A stretch of 64,000 bases of DNA, from NCBI GenBank assembly GCA_004794655.1, contig SMMW01000070.1, positions 813,071 through 877,070 of the forward strand, read 5' to 3'. The translations under genes were made by a program, and so were the position numbers. Below, in pieces: positions 22,922 through 30,912 of this stretch. How positions within the stretch are numbered: position 1 is the first letter of the stretch; each line of letters opens with the position of its first letter. The notes beneath the pieces are model-generated. The model was not told the origin of the DNA and searched no databases. It saw nothing but the letters and a program-made list of their open reading frames with translations. Source of the DNA: Marisa cornuarietis. Its lineage: Eukaryota > Mollusca > Gastropoda > Architaenioglossa > Ampullariidae.

Positions 22922-24209
22922 TACCAACCAAAAATATAGCCAAAATTCGGAAGAAAAAAAATCTACCTTTCGAAGGTACACAGTTTTGTGTCCGATAATA
23001 CGTCCTCGTTGGTGATCGTCTTGTCGGGGTAAGAGCCAGCCCTTAAGTTGTCTAAGAGGTTCTTGCACAGGTCTTGCTTCTTGATCACATCATGTCTGGT
23101 GTATTCACATCGGCGGCTAAAAAGAATCATTTAAAAGAAGAGTTAAGGTCGAGTTGATTTACCGGCTTGTGTACACATATCAAAGAAATTTGCAAAAAAT
23201 AAGGCAGCATACCAATACCTCTTTGGATTTCATCTAAATCAGATTAATCGAGAAAGTCTATGAAAGGAATGAATTCACAAATACAGACGACTGACTTGTT
23301 TATTTATCATTATTTAGCGTTTATACCTTTATGTCGACCACTGCGTTTTAGAGAAATATTATCCATATTCAAACACATAAATGATTATTTGTATCAATTC
23401 AAATATCGCAGAAGACCCGAGTAAACTAGAATTTTTTTAAGTTTAGTAAGTCATAAATGCAATATGTTAAATATTATCCATCTTATAATTTTATGCTTAA
23501 TATATTTATATATGTATGCACAAAATGTATTATAAAGCTAAATTTTGTTAAAAGCTTCAGTACGCTAAAGAACAAGTTGTTGTTATAAATTCATAAAACA
23601 TACCGTTGCAGTACAATATACAGTGCACATAATGCATTAAATTCGGTATAACAGTATTAAGAGTTAAGTTTGGGTGTGGCTACAATTCTTTGCGGGTTTA
23701 GTTTTGCTTGTTTTGTTTTGTTTCTTTTTTTTTTTTTTTGAGAGGGAGGAAGATGACTGCAGTTCTTCGCGGATTTTTCCCGTTCTCGTAGGGGAGAGAA
23801 TGTGCATCCCATATCCCCCGCGGTTACCGAGGATCGACTGTATAATATTGTTATAAAAGATCACGGGCATCCATCGAACTGAATGGTAAACGTTATGGCA
23901 ATATAGATATTTTTCCTTAATGTTACGAGTTATATTTAATCCTTACTAAATTCGCAAAAACAATTTATTCTGTGGAACGATGAATTTACGAGAATGATCG
24001 ATGCACTCGGTATCATAATGGATTCCATAGAATGATAGATTCAGTACAACGAAGATGGAAAGTGTGTTGTTTATCGGAATTGGTGGCTGGCAAATTGAAA
24101 CGTGGAGGTCATACCTTTGTTCAATCGTGGAAGAAACAGTGGACAGAGTAATGGTGACACAAAGGAGCAGTCCAAAAAGGATGGTCACTGGACCACCCGA
24201 ATCCCCCAT
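315..24209 (-). CDS. SCO-spondin-like secreted mosaic glycoprotein (32 exons traced, 3' end outside window)
   Basis: Thirty-two exons read right to left, each bounded by AG/GT (one probable GC donor) and all joining in a consistent phase, give about 1,650 codons. Order of modules: signal peptide, EMI, EGF-like, Cys-rich TB-like, vWD1-C8-TIL, vWD2-C8-TIL plus extra Cys modules, vWD3-C8-TIL, four LDLa, then an unrecognised domain. EMI followed by three vWD-C8-TIL units and LDLa repeats is known from the N-terminal half of SCO-spondin, a giant secreted glycoprotein of the vertebrate Reissner fibre; vWD proteins generally multimerise through disulphides. Function here is inferred as an extracellular matrix or mucus glycoprotein. 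Thrombospondin repeats and a CTCK knot, expected in SCO-spondin, would lie beyond the left edge if present. Alternatives are hemolectin- or otogelin-like proteins, but these lack the EMI plus LDLa pairing. All exon limits are by eye. Confidence 0.82.
348..1107. other. Intron and short inter-exon DNA, nothing recognised
   Basis: AT-rich intron between exons 31 and 32. The same holds for 2228-3835 (only a GT run), 3944-4678, 4805-5487, 5599-6155, 13221-13801, 14444-15232, 16275-17438 and 20836-21385: no further exon, RNA or repeat could be supported there. Confidence 0.5.
1108..1234 (-). CDS. Exon 31: continuation of the unrecognised domain
   Basis: 127 bases, acceptor GTGTGCAG, donor AGCG|GTAAGA. 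Encodes KGQTFNFPLTEFRTISFTSG and LIVYACYEPS, whose single Cys may pair with the one in exon 30. Confidence 0.62.
1690..1918 (+). mobile_element. tRNA-derived SINE, degraded copy
   Basis: Shares with 6428-6680 the segments CCTAGTGGTCAG...GTCCGAACC, the GAGTACC / GAGGGAGAG block and CACCACCCTC...CGAGAAAA. A CA run (1735-1756) has replaced the B-box region. Sits beside exon 30. Confidence 0.65.
1971..2227 (-). CDS. Exon 30: unrecognised beta-rich domain
   Basis: 257 bases between CTTTAACAG and GTAAGT, phase 1 in and 0 out. Encodes one early Cys, then strand-like stretches such as SPDVTVTADSG, TVYFSLTSRD and LMSVTVDVDNDRPLELHVLD. The pattern suggests a jelly-roll or Ig-like sandwich, but I recognise no family. 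Confidence 0.65.
3836..3943 (-). CDS. Exon 29: LDL-receptor class A repeat 4
   Basis: 108 bases, phase 1-1. Encodes NCGMNYCAPFDAFCDGHEDC and EDGSDEAGC. Donor TGTG|GTTTGT is weak but phase-consistent. Confidence 0.8.
4679..4804 (-). CDS. Exon 28: LDL-receptor class A repeat 3
   Basis: 126 bases, phase 1-1. Encodes FQCKDNCIPLSFVCDNYLDC and TDGLDEQNC (Leu in place of the usual Ser of DGSDE). Donor ACAC|GTACGT is only moderate. Confidence 0.8.
5488..5598 (-). CDS. Exon 27: LDL-receptor class A repeat 2
   Basis: 111 bases, symmetrical phase 1-1, the classic shuffling module. Encodes FKCSMYGQCVDFKQVCDRIP then DCSDHSDEANC. Confidence 0.87.
6156..6316 (-). CDS. Exon 26: LDL-receptor class A repeat 1
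   Basis: Opens CTCRHGQFTC (end of the TIL tail), then FRCDSGQCINKRDIC and CMDGSDERAC. The calcium-binding acidic cluster DGSDE is intact. Phase 2 in, 1 out. Confidence 0.85.
6428..6680 (+). mobile_element. tRNA-derived SINE, well-preserved copy
   Basis: Head resembles a tRNA with A box TGGCCGAGTGGTT (6436-6448) and B box GGTTCGATTCC (6480-6490), the Pol III internal promoter. A body of about 190 bases follows that is shared with the copy at 1690-1918. It is not a tRNA gene because the cloverleaf is not closed after the B box. Confidence 0.8.
7325..7396 (+). mobile_element. Retroposon 3' tail
   Basis: The ending GCGCTCTATAAATG-TTATTATTATT is the style of L2-type LINE and partner SINE tails seen elsewhere in the window (19375, 29320, 36110). 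The 5' limit of the insertion is not visible. Confidence 0.45.
7548..7650 (-). CDS. Exon 25: end of TIL module 3
   Basis: Encodes MTCIPESQCPCRFNGRTV and VQINCQK, ending in a split Cys codon TG|GTGAGT. The same TG split ends exons 11 and 16, showing a repeated exon design. Confidence 0.75.
7848..7982 (-). CDS. Exon 24: TIL module 3
   Basis: Encodes PAMCEGGSVFRACGDPCPPV and GGCFCPEGFV, a clear TIL. The open frame continues upstream to 8076, but only the acceptor CTTCATGCAG at 7983 joins exon 23 in phase. Donor GCGA|GTGAGT. Confidence 0.75.
8359..8468 (-). CDS. Exon 23: C8 module 3, end
   Basis: Encodes CDAGGDCDCLCDSV, HCAWLGYAAEF and the terminal FC, as at the end of exon 10. Phase 2 in, 1 out. 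Confidence 0.72.
8783..8919 (-). CDS. Exon 22: C8 module 3, first part
   Basis: Encodes ENCKRIKEGDAFRACRL and YYEECVSAAM, amphipathic helices with C8 cysteine spacing. Donor GGC|GTAAGT, phase 2. Confidence 0.7.
9189..9379 (-). CDS. Exon 21: vWD domain 3, end
   Basis: Contains IRGGLCGNFDGLSNNDLVG, the vWD closing motif, then DSWTEGVC leading into C8. Phase 1 in, 0 out. Confidence 0.8.
9639..9977 (-). CDS. Exon 20: vWD domain 3, main part
   Basis: 339 bases. Opens GSCIVSGSSFKIKQFDADGL and SNCEYVVFSSDDLEIIL, with later strands KIRSPSFPLGDLQFVPGG. This is nearly a whole vWD core in one exon, unlike the first two vWD copies, which are split. Donor AAGG|GTAAGC, phase 1. Confidence 0.78.
10203..10252 (-). 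CDS. Exon 19: 50-base exon completing the Cys module
   Basis: Encodes KTCNDGTWNVTDDNNCM. Only 50 bases long; it restores phase between exons 18 and 20 and supplies the expected C-x-x-G-x-W strand. Confidence 0.65.
10537..10625 (-). CDS. Exon 18: TIL-associated Cys module
   Basis: Encodes TDQCVEKCQCYESGIWFNHG then VTKGCKIK, the usual WC-like linker before the next vWD. Donor TCAA|GTGAGC leaves two bases. Confidence 0.68.
11050..11257 (-). CDS. Exon 17: extra Cys-rich module
   Basis: Begins CTCNGTKLKCNPTCEEVVCG and ends with NQQCFCKEGLFQTY. Looks like a second TIL/TIL-associated unit. Phase 2 in, 0 out, donor TAC|GTGAGT. Confidence 0.7.
11574..11793 (-). CDS. Exon 16: TIL module 2
   Basis: Encodes VCKSNCIDF, GGCGANQYYLGEQCVEEAQC and GCYNMNT, the second TIL after C8. 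Ends TGC CAC GAA TG|GTAAGC, phase 2. Confidence 0.75.
12161..12977. mobile_element. pogo/Tc1-like inverted-repeat element (non-coding)
   Basis: Left end TA-CAGTAAGTCCCCCTATAAC; the right end, reverse-complemented, reads CAGTAAGATGTTTCGTTATAAC. Imperfect terminal repeats beginning CAGTAAG with a CTATAAC/TTATAAC block are like pogo/Tigger ends. No transposase frame is seen. Contains a 142-bp tandem duplication (12359-12640). The right TA target base pair is mutated. Confidence 0.5.
12359..12640. repeat. 142-bp tandem duplication
   Basis: CTTGGCAGTT starts at 12359 and again at 12501. Both copies carry TGATGTATGTTCGTATGGATGTTTCT and AATACTGACAGC with about 15-20% divergence. Confidence 0.75.
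13037..13220 (-). CDS. Exon 15: C8 module 2
   Basis: Helical segment with SPICDLVMAANL, TICESM, SRCRVLQA and a final DC at the donor TGTG|GTAAGC. This spacing fits the second C8 module. Confidence 0.7.
13802..13954 (-). CDS. Exon 14: vWD domain 2 end
   Basis: Opens with LFGICGTPNGD, the vWD closing motif, then SYCSQCPG leading toward C8. Phase 0 to 0, donor CCAG|GTGAGC. Confidence 0.75.
14168..14443 (-). CDS. Exon 13: vWD domain 2, middle
   Basis: 276 bases, phase 0 to 0, bounded by TCGTAG and AAG|GTAAGT. Encodes a beta-rich segment with one close Cys pair (QPCESGTCFGG) and a Ser/Pro-rich loop. Confidence 0.7.
15233..15389 (-). CDS. Exon 12: vWD domain 2, start
   Basis: The split Cys codon continues into TCGDLGLWNC. 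MTTCTLIGNKVRTFDSLVYA is the opening of the second vWD domain. Phase 2 in, 0 out. Confidence 0.78.
15792..16047 (-). CDS. Exon 11: TIL module 1
   Basis: Encodes KTCDNGKVYTAVKMTNCDLR, GCVCPTGLASQNGTCVRPE and NCMCIG, the trypsin-inhibitor-like Cys pattern that follows C8 in vWD proteins. Donor CTG|GTGAGT, phase 2 out. Confidence 0.8.
16236..16274. repeat. (GT)n microsatellite
   Basis: About 20 GT units in the intron between exons 10 and 11. Other GT runs lie at 2852-2868 and 10055-10080. Confidence 0.95.
17439..17595 (-). CDS. Exon 10: C8 module 1
   Basis: Encodes IQQCMRAYCSSDDKQKAIC ... FASWCYGLTG and ends at DFC, the last cysteine of C8. Phase 0 in, 1 out; donor TC|GTAAGT. Confidence 0.75.
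17876..18042 (-). CDS. Exon 9: end of vWD1 and start of C8
   Basis: Encodes FNDWTSVQCGNG then CLPEQQEEAAVACDVL, the usual link from vWD to the C8 module. The acceptor TTTATAG was chosen because it is the only one that joins exon 8 in frame. Confidence 0.6.
18629..18790 (-). CDS. Exon 8: vWD domain 1, end
   Basis: 162 bases, phase 1 to 1, acceptor TTTTTGCAG, donor GCAG|GTAAGT. Encodes RQDDSIYAYFPDL and the diagnostic vWD closing motif GMCGNANGD. Confidence 0.8.
19141..19410 (+). mobile_element. 5'-truncated L2-type LINE (same family as 42905-46560)
   Basis: Reverse complement of 42905-43190 matches along its length: CACAATGCT-GTCCTT, CCCTCTTGCTACTTTACCCAT, ACTGTCGTTTTCTTTCG, AAGCGCTAAGAGCATGCTCT and the tail CGCTATAAAAATCTTCACTATTATTATT. 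Only the 3' end is present, in the intron between exons 7 and 8. Confidence 0.85.
19437..19600 (-). repeat. Dispersed repeat, copy 1
   Basis: Its reverse complement aligns with 47641-47800: TATAAAG-GAGGGTA...CAGGGCAACATGGGGAA-TCAAGGA. Family unknown. Confidence 0.6.
20003..20138 (-). CDS. Exon 7: vWD domain 1, middle, with a probable GC donor
   Basis: Encodes ITVILKCGESNTTYVL... with alternating hydrophobic beta strands and N-glycosylation sequons. The frame reaches a stop about 30 bases beyond, so a donor is required. The best is CAAG|GCAAGG (GC-AG type), leaving one base; GTCAAG six bases earlier would also keep phase but is weaker. Confidence 0.6.
20630..20835 (-). CDS. Exon 6: vWD domain 1, start
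   Basis: 206 bases, phase 1 in and 0 out. Contains HTCLLMGGSRIRTFDNAEP, the opening C...G..I.TFD strand pair of a vWF type D domain, and a C-x-C near the end. Confidence 0.75.
21386..21538 (-). CDS. Exon 5: cysteine-rich, TB-like module
   Basis: Encodes GKRFCYTDNRC ... ECCVSGSQGGYG ... GDCRPCQ. A CC pair followed by a Gly-rich turn and a C-x-x-C resembles the TB (TGF-beta-binding-protein) fold of fibrillins, but the match is by eye and a TB module between EMI/EGF and vWD is unusual. Confidence 0.55.
21964..22086 (-). CDS. Exon 4: EGF-like module
   Basis: Encodes CGGCGDGVC at the start and CVCPDDWAGQHCEEN at the end, the six-cysteine EGF pattern with the C-x-C...G-x-x-C closure. The donor was set at A|GTAAGA rather than the nearer GTCAAT because it is the stronger site and restores phase with exon 5. 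Confidence 0.7.
22201..22921. repeat. Microsatellite cluster: (CA)n, (CAGA)n and (AAT)20
   Basis: (CA)n at 22225-22266, CAGT/CAGA tetramers at 22351-22403 and an uninterrupted AAT run at 22861-22921 lie in the introns around exon 3. The AAT run ends about 45 bases from the exon 2 donor. Confidence 0.95.
22607..22668 (-). CDS. Exon 3: EMI domain, end
   Basis: 62 bases between TTTCAG and GTGAGT. Encodes PYTYTVKDCCEGWTGANCNI; the CC-x-GW-x-G-x-C ending is the hallmark of EMI domains. Phase 2 in, 1 out. Confidence 0.75.
22967..23116 (-). CDS. Exon 2: EMI domain, first part
   Basis: 150 bases, acceptor CTTTTTAG, donor GAAAG|GTAG, phase 2 in and 2 out. Encodes two cysteines (CEY... and ...KLCTFE) in the spacing expected for the start of an EMI domain, completed in exon 3. 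Confidence 0.7.
23745..23843 (-). mobile_element. One end of a pogo-like DNA element
   Basis: Minus strand reads TACAGTCGATCCTCGGTAACCG followed by a GGGGGATATGGGATG block and AAAATCCGCGAAG, as in pogo/Tigger-type ends. The opposite end was not found. Confidence 0.4.
24115..24209 (-). CDS. Exon 1: start codon and signal peptide
   Basis: ATG at 24209 opens MGDSGGPV followed by a hydrophobic run (TILFGLLLCVTITL) and a small-residue region, a typical signal peptide. The donor AAAG|GTATGA leaves two bases (AG), which join exon 2. Earlier in-frame ATGs exist upstream, but this one places the hydrophobic core correctly. Confidence 0.75.
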
Positions 24210-24325
24210 GATGGGACACTGGAACTCAACACCAAGCCGATTCGACAAAGTAGGCGTTCGGGTACGCGAGATGCCTACAGGGAAGGGAGCAGGAGTTCTG
24301 CTGACTGTGACTGGGTAAGAACGTG

Positions 24326-24333
24326 TTTTATAA
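24326..24333 (-). promoter_or_regulatory. Possible TATA box of the SCO-spondin-like gene
   Basis: On the minus strand TTATAAAA lies about 120 bases before the start codon. Roughly 30 bases downstream is a pyrimidine/CA-rich stretch (CCCAGTCACAGTCAG) that could hold the initiator. Position fits a TATA promoter, but the motif is common in AT-rich DNA. Confidence 0.35.
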
Positions 24334-24379
24334 TGTAAGACGAGGGCGGATGGTGCTGAGGGAGGCTCTGTAGGCATAC

Positions 24380-27307
24380 CTACCTTCCTTCTCCGGCTTT
24401 AGTTTGAATTTAGTTAGATACTTAAAACCTAAAACCAAGAGAGATCAAGAAATCGAATTAAAATTTGCATGTGTCGCGAAAAAATCGTGCTGACACCACA
24501 CCTTTCACTTTCCAAGCTGACGAGAGCAAAGGCTTTTGACATCGATCTGGAGGTCCAGATGCTTACATTCTGGAGCATCTGGATCAGAATTTTACTGCGC
24601 ACATTCTTCTGGTGAGGAATCAGCAGCTGAAATCCGCCATATTTGCTTGCGAACAAACTTGTTGACTTGCTTGAGTTATTGTTTATTGTGGTCACATACT
24701 GATGTGCTGATTGCTGCTTCATAAGTCATAACAGTAATACGTATATTTTTAAAGTTACTTGAAACAAATTACTCTTCATTTTCTCTGCACAAAGCAGCAC
24801 ATAATGGCATCGGGAAGAGAAAATACAATAAAAAATACGACTGTATAGTCTACTCTTATCCACATCAGGGACATAATTGTTTTCTTTGTTTGGAGTTCCC
24901 ATAAGTGATAAAATACAGCAAATCACGCTCACACCTCAAACATCTAACTATGCGATACACCTTTCGTAAATTATTAAACTGTTTTACTTTATTAAAGTAT
25001 TAGGGAAGTGAGTGTATAGCTACACAACAGTCTCTGGGAAAAGCTGATCTCGTCATCTCTGCAAATACAAAGAACTTACAGGGTATGAGCAAAAGGTAAT
25101 ATTGTTTTCACCGGGTATGAGCAATAGGTAATATTGTTTTCACCGGGTATGAGCAAAAGGTAATATTGTTTCAAAAGTTTTTTTTCACCTTCACTAAACA
25201 AATAAATAAAGCATTTTCCCCAGCCAACCCAGCTTCAATGATTCATTTGCTTTGAGGATTTGTGTTCAGTTCAGAAGCACGAACTCTAAAGCAGCGTCAG
25301 CATTGACAAGCTGTTGCCATCTCAGATTTTCGGAGTTAAGCCGGCCACGGAATTAAACTCACAAGTCGAAAGAAACGCCCTCAGATCCATTTGTCACAAA
25401 TATTGATTGCGATGAAAGCAGTCTAAGATGCACGTTCAGCCTATACATCCATTTCTACAAACTGTTGTGTCTACAAGAGTCTTCTTTGATTCGTCAAATT
25501 TTTTATAGATCATTATTTCAGTTTTTGGTTGTTATTTTATTTTAGCACAGTAATTAAAATTTATGATAATATGTCGTATTAAAGAAGTTTATTTACATGT
25601 GTAAGAGCAGAGAACTATCGTGATGTATTCTTTGTCCACATTTTCTATCACACATAGCGATTTCTATTTTCTTCCACGCTAATCGAGTCTTTCGTTTTTT
25701 TTTCATAAATCTTTTCTGAATAAGCTCATGCAAAAATGAAACAGAAATGTGAAACACCATAAAGTTCACAAAATAAGTGACCACGAGGTACATTGTTTTT
25801 CTTTCTAACCAACACTGCCAGAAAAATTGTAAGCTTGCTCACTATCTAACCAAAACTCTCCAGAAAATGGTGAGTTTTCTCTCTGACCACAATCGGCCAG
25901 AAAATGGTGAGCTTACCATTCCTTACATTATTACTATGCTTCAAGGAGAAAAACAACACTTTTTTTTACAGAGGCTAATCAACTTATTGAAGCAATTTCT
26001 GCCATGCGAAGTTAATCTTGTGCATGCATACTCTGGAGCTTGTCAGCAGATGGCGCTGTTGAACGTGTCAGCCACAGATGCAGAGTATTGACATCAAGGA
26101 GACAGATTTTGTTTTTGCCTTTTTCTTGTTTGGCGGTCGACATTGAAAAAGCAATCTTTACCTAACTTCGTTGTTCACTTATTTACTCCCAACATAGAAC
26201 AGTTTCATTATTTCCAGCTAAAAGAATCCAGGTATAGTTTGTTCAGCAATGTTTTACAGCGCTACTTGTAGGTTTGTAGCCATTGCCATCTTCATATCTA
26301 ATAAGAAGCTATACTTATTCTTGCAAGCACATTATTCACATAAAAAAGATGAGAATAGTCTTCATTTGTAAAAACAACCATGAAAATCTACATGATATTC
26401 TATTCATACATACACCAATGTGTTCACTTCAACACTTATTGTTCAAGACTTTTGTTTAAAAGACAAAGACAGAACCTTGAACGGCAATAACACTTTGGTA
26501 CAAAATGATCATATTATGATATTTGAGATCAGAGGACACACTTTTCAAAAAAAAAAACTTAAAATGGGTCGTGGTATCGACACGCAGTCAAGACTCGCAT
26601 GGTTTCTTCTTTGTCTCCTTCGCTAAGACAAGAAATCCAGAGCCCCAAAATGAATTATTCCTTTTGTTTCAGGAACTGGATCAATGCAAAGAGTGTTACC
26701 TCGTAGATGCCCTGGTGGTCCGTAATTAGTCAGGAAGAGGTGAGAATTTTGGGAAAAGTCGGATTTACATTTTGAGTTAGAAATGTCGTATTTCTTAAGT
26801 TTAAAATGTGGAAGCAGCTGGTGAGGAGGCTACATCTTGACACCAAATGTCGTTCTCGTCAGGTCTGCCACCGAGATAGTGAGGACCATGTTTTCACTTG
26901 TGGTACCTGCTTACAGGGCTGACGTAGCTTTCTAACTGCTGACAAGGCATAGAATGCCAACAACCAAATTATGAGTCACACAATATGTATTATAAGCAGT
27001 TACCCCTTCTTTTTTCTCAGTTGTAAGACACATTGTAAGTACCAATACCCACAAAACTTTCTGAACTAGACATTATAGTCGCGCTGCTCTTAAAGGAAAA
27101 TTTCTGTCAAGCTGCTCTTGAGGCCGAGAGTCATGGCGTGAAAATAAAGATATCAATAGAAAATCAGGTGTGTTTGGCAATGAACAAAGAGCTGATTCCC
27201 CAATATCTGCTTACAGACAATTGAGTCACTAAACTTTAAGTGCTTAATAATTGCCTGTTGGTTGCGGTTCAACAGCTACAACTTTTGGGGAGTTAGTCCA
27301 ACTCTTT
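24380..27307. other. Intergenic region between two divergent genes
   Basis: No exon of either gene and no conserved frame seen. It carries the 32-bp tandem repeat at 25081 and a degenerate repeat of about 40 bp at 25804-25925 (GCCAGAAAATGGTGAG-type units). Remaining sequence is AT-rich. Confidence 0.5.
25081..25175. repeat. 32-bp tandem repeat, three copies
   Basis: Units start at 25081, 25113 and 25145, each GGGTATGAGCAA-AGGTAATA with a TTGTTTTCACC ending; one base differs in copy 2 and the end of copy 3 decays. Confidence 0.95.
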
Positions 27308-30300
27308 TAATAATAATGCAAGATTTGTAGAGCACATACTCACACTCGTAAGGAGCATGTTCGTAGCGCTTAATAACAAAAACAAGAGATGGACAACATA
27401 GGAGGGACAGAAGAAAAAACAAACGACAAGGATAAATAACAGCACTGATGACGAATAAAAGACAAATACAGAAAAGTCACAGAGGAACCGAGGAACAAGG
27501 ACTGAGAGTATCGTGATTTTGCAAAGGAAGACGCGTAGGGGAGTAGCAATAAGCGGAAAAGGGGGGGGGGAGGGTGAGACAGTTTGTACTGGATACGAGA
27601 AGGGATGGGTAGCCAGTGCAGAAAATGAAGTAGTGGAGTGGCATGGTTCCGTTTCCTAGCTTTAAGGCGCAGACGTGCAGCGGAGTTCTGTACTTTCTGG
27701 AGTTTGTGAAGGAGTTGCAATAATCAAGCCGAGGAAGAACAAACAGACAAGAGTGTTGGTAACGAGAGAGAAAGTGACGGATGGCGCTGATCTCTCGTAC
27801 CTCATAATAGGTAGACTGACAGACAGCTGTAACTTGTTTATCAAGAGTCATGTCTGCAGTGACAATAAATCCCAGATTCCTGGCGGAGGACTCAAAGGTG
27901 ATGTTGGTTTCGCCCACCTTGATAAGATCTGACGGACAAACGAGCTAAGGTTGATTTCTTCTTCTCGAACAAAGAAGGGCTTACATTTTATCACCATTGA
28001 GTTTAAGTTTGTTACCATCCATTCCTTGAGTCGCTAATACATGTTTCTATGGTGCTAGTGCCAGAGTGAGACAGGCTGTGGAGTACAATTGCGTGTCATC
28101 AGTATCTGATTGGTGAGAAACCTAATGAGACTGGATGAGGGATGTAAGTGGTTGTATGTACAAAATGAACAGAACTGGGCCGAGTACTGAACCTTGGGAA
28201 AGTGGAGAAGGGAGAGACGTTTGGCCATTAACGAACACATTCTGCTTCCTATCAATGAGATAGGAGCTGAACCATGCTAGTGTGGTCCAGAAACTCCGTA
28301 GAGAGTGTGGAGTGTATGGAGGAGAACAGAGTGGTCAATAGAGTCGAATGCAGCAGACAGGTTCAGTAGAGTTAAGGCAGAAACATCACCACTGTCAAAA
28401 GTAGATAATATGCCGGTAGTTAGAGTAGTTTCTGTGTTATGAAAAGGTCTATATGCAGACTGAGCTGGGGGAATAAGGTTGTGCTCTTGTAAGTAGGCCC
28501 AGAGTTGTGTCCAAACTACTTCCTCTATGATATTAGAAAGAAAAGACAAGTTGGAAACTTTAAGTTGTTCAACGCGTTGAGGTCAAGCGAGGATTTCTTA
28601 AGAAGTGGTCTCACCAGGGCATTTTTAAATAAAAATGGGAAGACACATGATGACAAGCTGAGATTTACAATATTTGTTATGGCAGGAAGGTCACTATCAA
28701 CATCAATGAGTCATCGTCATCAGAAGTGGTCATCGTGCAGGTTGACAGTGTGGCCTATGTCTATCAGCAATATACAGGAATAGCCAAAGGTCTCACAGAT
28801 ACAACCACACTGCATGTAGCTCCGCACTCGACAAGAGAGACTGTAGGTGGCTGTTAAGCGGATTGATCTAGAAAACTTAGATCACGAGTTCTCTTATGTA
28901 TAGAAAGAAGTATTAACCAAGCAGTTACAATATGAGACTTCTCCCACATTACTGTAGCTTCGTCCATCGCCATGAACTGTGAACAGTCATGCTTGTCATG
29001 GACTATGGTTCTTGCCGTGACCTGCTGGTCATACACAGGGGTGTGAAGACTACCCATGCTTTATATCAGCTAGCGGACAGGTGTGTCTCACTGGCTTCCA
29101 CAACTCCACAGTCTATGACTATCCTAGCATACTGCTGATTGCCTCCAGTAGTTCAGTCCGGAAATTCTTGAACAGAATCTGGATATTTCTCAGTGATTGT
29201 AAAACTAATCTGATGATCTTACTACAAGAATTCTGCTATTTTTCAGTGATTTTAAAACTAACCCCATGCACTGTACAGCGCATTGAGTCGACTCTGGAGT
29301 TGAAAATTGCGCTATATAAATCTGCTTTATTATTATTATTATTATTAAGTAAAACATCAAAGCACTGAAGAAGAAGGCTTGTGGGCATTGGGTCTAACTG
29401 ACAAGTTGTTAGCGTGGCTTTCAGAATAACAAACTTTACATCGGTCTTAGACATTGGTCGAAAGTTGGTCAGAGAGCATCCAGGGAGAATATCACAAAAG
29501 ATGCTGTCAGGCGCAGACATAAAGTCCAAGGATGATCCAATGTCTGATATCTTGCTACCGAAACAATCACAAAACACTTGCGGCAGCTTAGAAGCTGGGT
29601 AGGCAGTGAGCAGTGGCTTTGCCTTTCTAATTCCACTCATTTGATCGCAAATGTCAAAAATCTTCTTTGATGAGATACAATTAATTATTTGGGCTGAAGA
29701 TAGGATGTTTTGGCCTTGTTGATGCATTTTGCAACACTTCGTTTCGCGGCGTTATAAGTCCCTTTGTGGATGGCGAGTCCAGTCTTCCACCAAACACGTT
29801 CAGCTCCCCGGCGAGTGACTTCAAGTCACGGAGTTCGACACCGATCTGCGAATACCAAGGTGCACATTTGGACTGGTGCATCACACATCGAGACACTGGG
29901 GCGTGGTCATCAGCCACTCTACGCAAGACACAATCAAGTTGTTCAACAGAGGATGGTTGGAGCAGCGCCATCCGCAGCTGTGCTTTGCCAGTATATCTGA
30001 TGAACATTGCATAATGAACGAGTGGGTCTAAAAACTGGCGCTAACGATGGGCATTTGCGAGAAAGTTTGATCAGTACGCAGTAATGGTCAGATGAGAGAT
30101 CTTGAAATGCATCAACTGACTGGACAAACCCAATCCAAGATGTGATCCTTTTTGTGAGTGGGCTGCAACACGGACTGGACGAGACGGAAAGTGTGCAAAA
30201 ATTCTGACATTTTGAGAGTGCCCGGATGAGACTTGTCAAAATGCACGTTAATTATTATCTTCAAGAAACACTGCGGGTCCACTGATTGCATTGCTGTAGT

Positions 30301-30418
30301 CCAACAGATCATGAAATTCTGAGATAAAGCTAAAGGTTGTGATTTAATTTTGGGCGCTCGGAGGATGTCTATAGATGCAGAACAGATGCATCGAGCAACA
30401 GGGAGCCGAAAAACATGA
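27308..30418 (-). pseudogene. Degraded L2-type LINE copy
   Basis: Same family and order as 42905-46560, about 80-85% similar by eye. It has the tail and AAGCGCTA motif, RT pieces (AYLQEHNLIPPAQSAYRPF, LNLSAAFDSIDHSVLL) and endonuclease remnants. Many frameshifts and stops, a deletion near the 3' end, and a nested insertion at about 28688-29347. Homology to the other copy ends near 30418, so it is 5'-truncated within the endonuclease. Confidence 0.88.
28688..29347 (+). mobile_element. Retroposon nested in the degraded LINE
   Basis: The LINE alignment breaks after GGCAGGAAG and resumes at AGTAAAACATC. The 660 inserted bases end GCGCATTGAGTCGACTCTGG-(...)-GCGCTATATAAATCTGC-(TTA)n, a retroposon tail in the opposite orientation. 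Confidence 0.7.
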
Positions 30419-30709
30419 TAGCTGACACGGACAAGAGATAACTGCTAATTTTGTATAGAGAAATGGCTGGGTATGTCTGTCTGTCTAATAAATATAATGG
30501 TCGCACAGTAAACGTACGTAAAATACGTGGTTTTGTCTTGTTTTCATACCCGAGCAAAGAATGTGTCATTCATGGGTTTCATTCATTCATTTGTTCCTAT
30601 TACTTCTTGGCGTGTAGGCTGCAACAATTAAGGTCTCGGCCATTTGGATATCTGTTTTTAACCAACTTATTTGCTTAAGCAACCGCATGTCGTATTCATT
30701 GTTTCCATC

Positions 30710-30912
30710 TATGTCTCACCTGTTCGGCGCCAATTTACTGTCTTTGTTCTTTCTCTCTTCGTTTTGTCTTTATGTGTCCAGAACAGCGCTGTTTTTACTG
30801 TAGAGATGTCCTCGTGTCTGAGCACATGACCAATCCATGTCCACCTTTTAACCGTTATAATCGTGGTCATATGTTTCTTTGACTGAACCCGTAAGCAGTT
30901 CTTCGTTGGTTG
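30710..30912 (-). pseudogene. C-terminal fragment of a different LINE reverse transcriptase
   Basis: Encodes KRWTWIGHVLRHED, TALFWTHKDKTKRERTKTVN and WRRT. The RRW-WIGHVLR...ALxWxPxGKRKRGRP-TWRR ending is a common C-terminus of animal endonuclease-reverse transcriptases. No upstream RT core is present. Confidence 0.6.
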
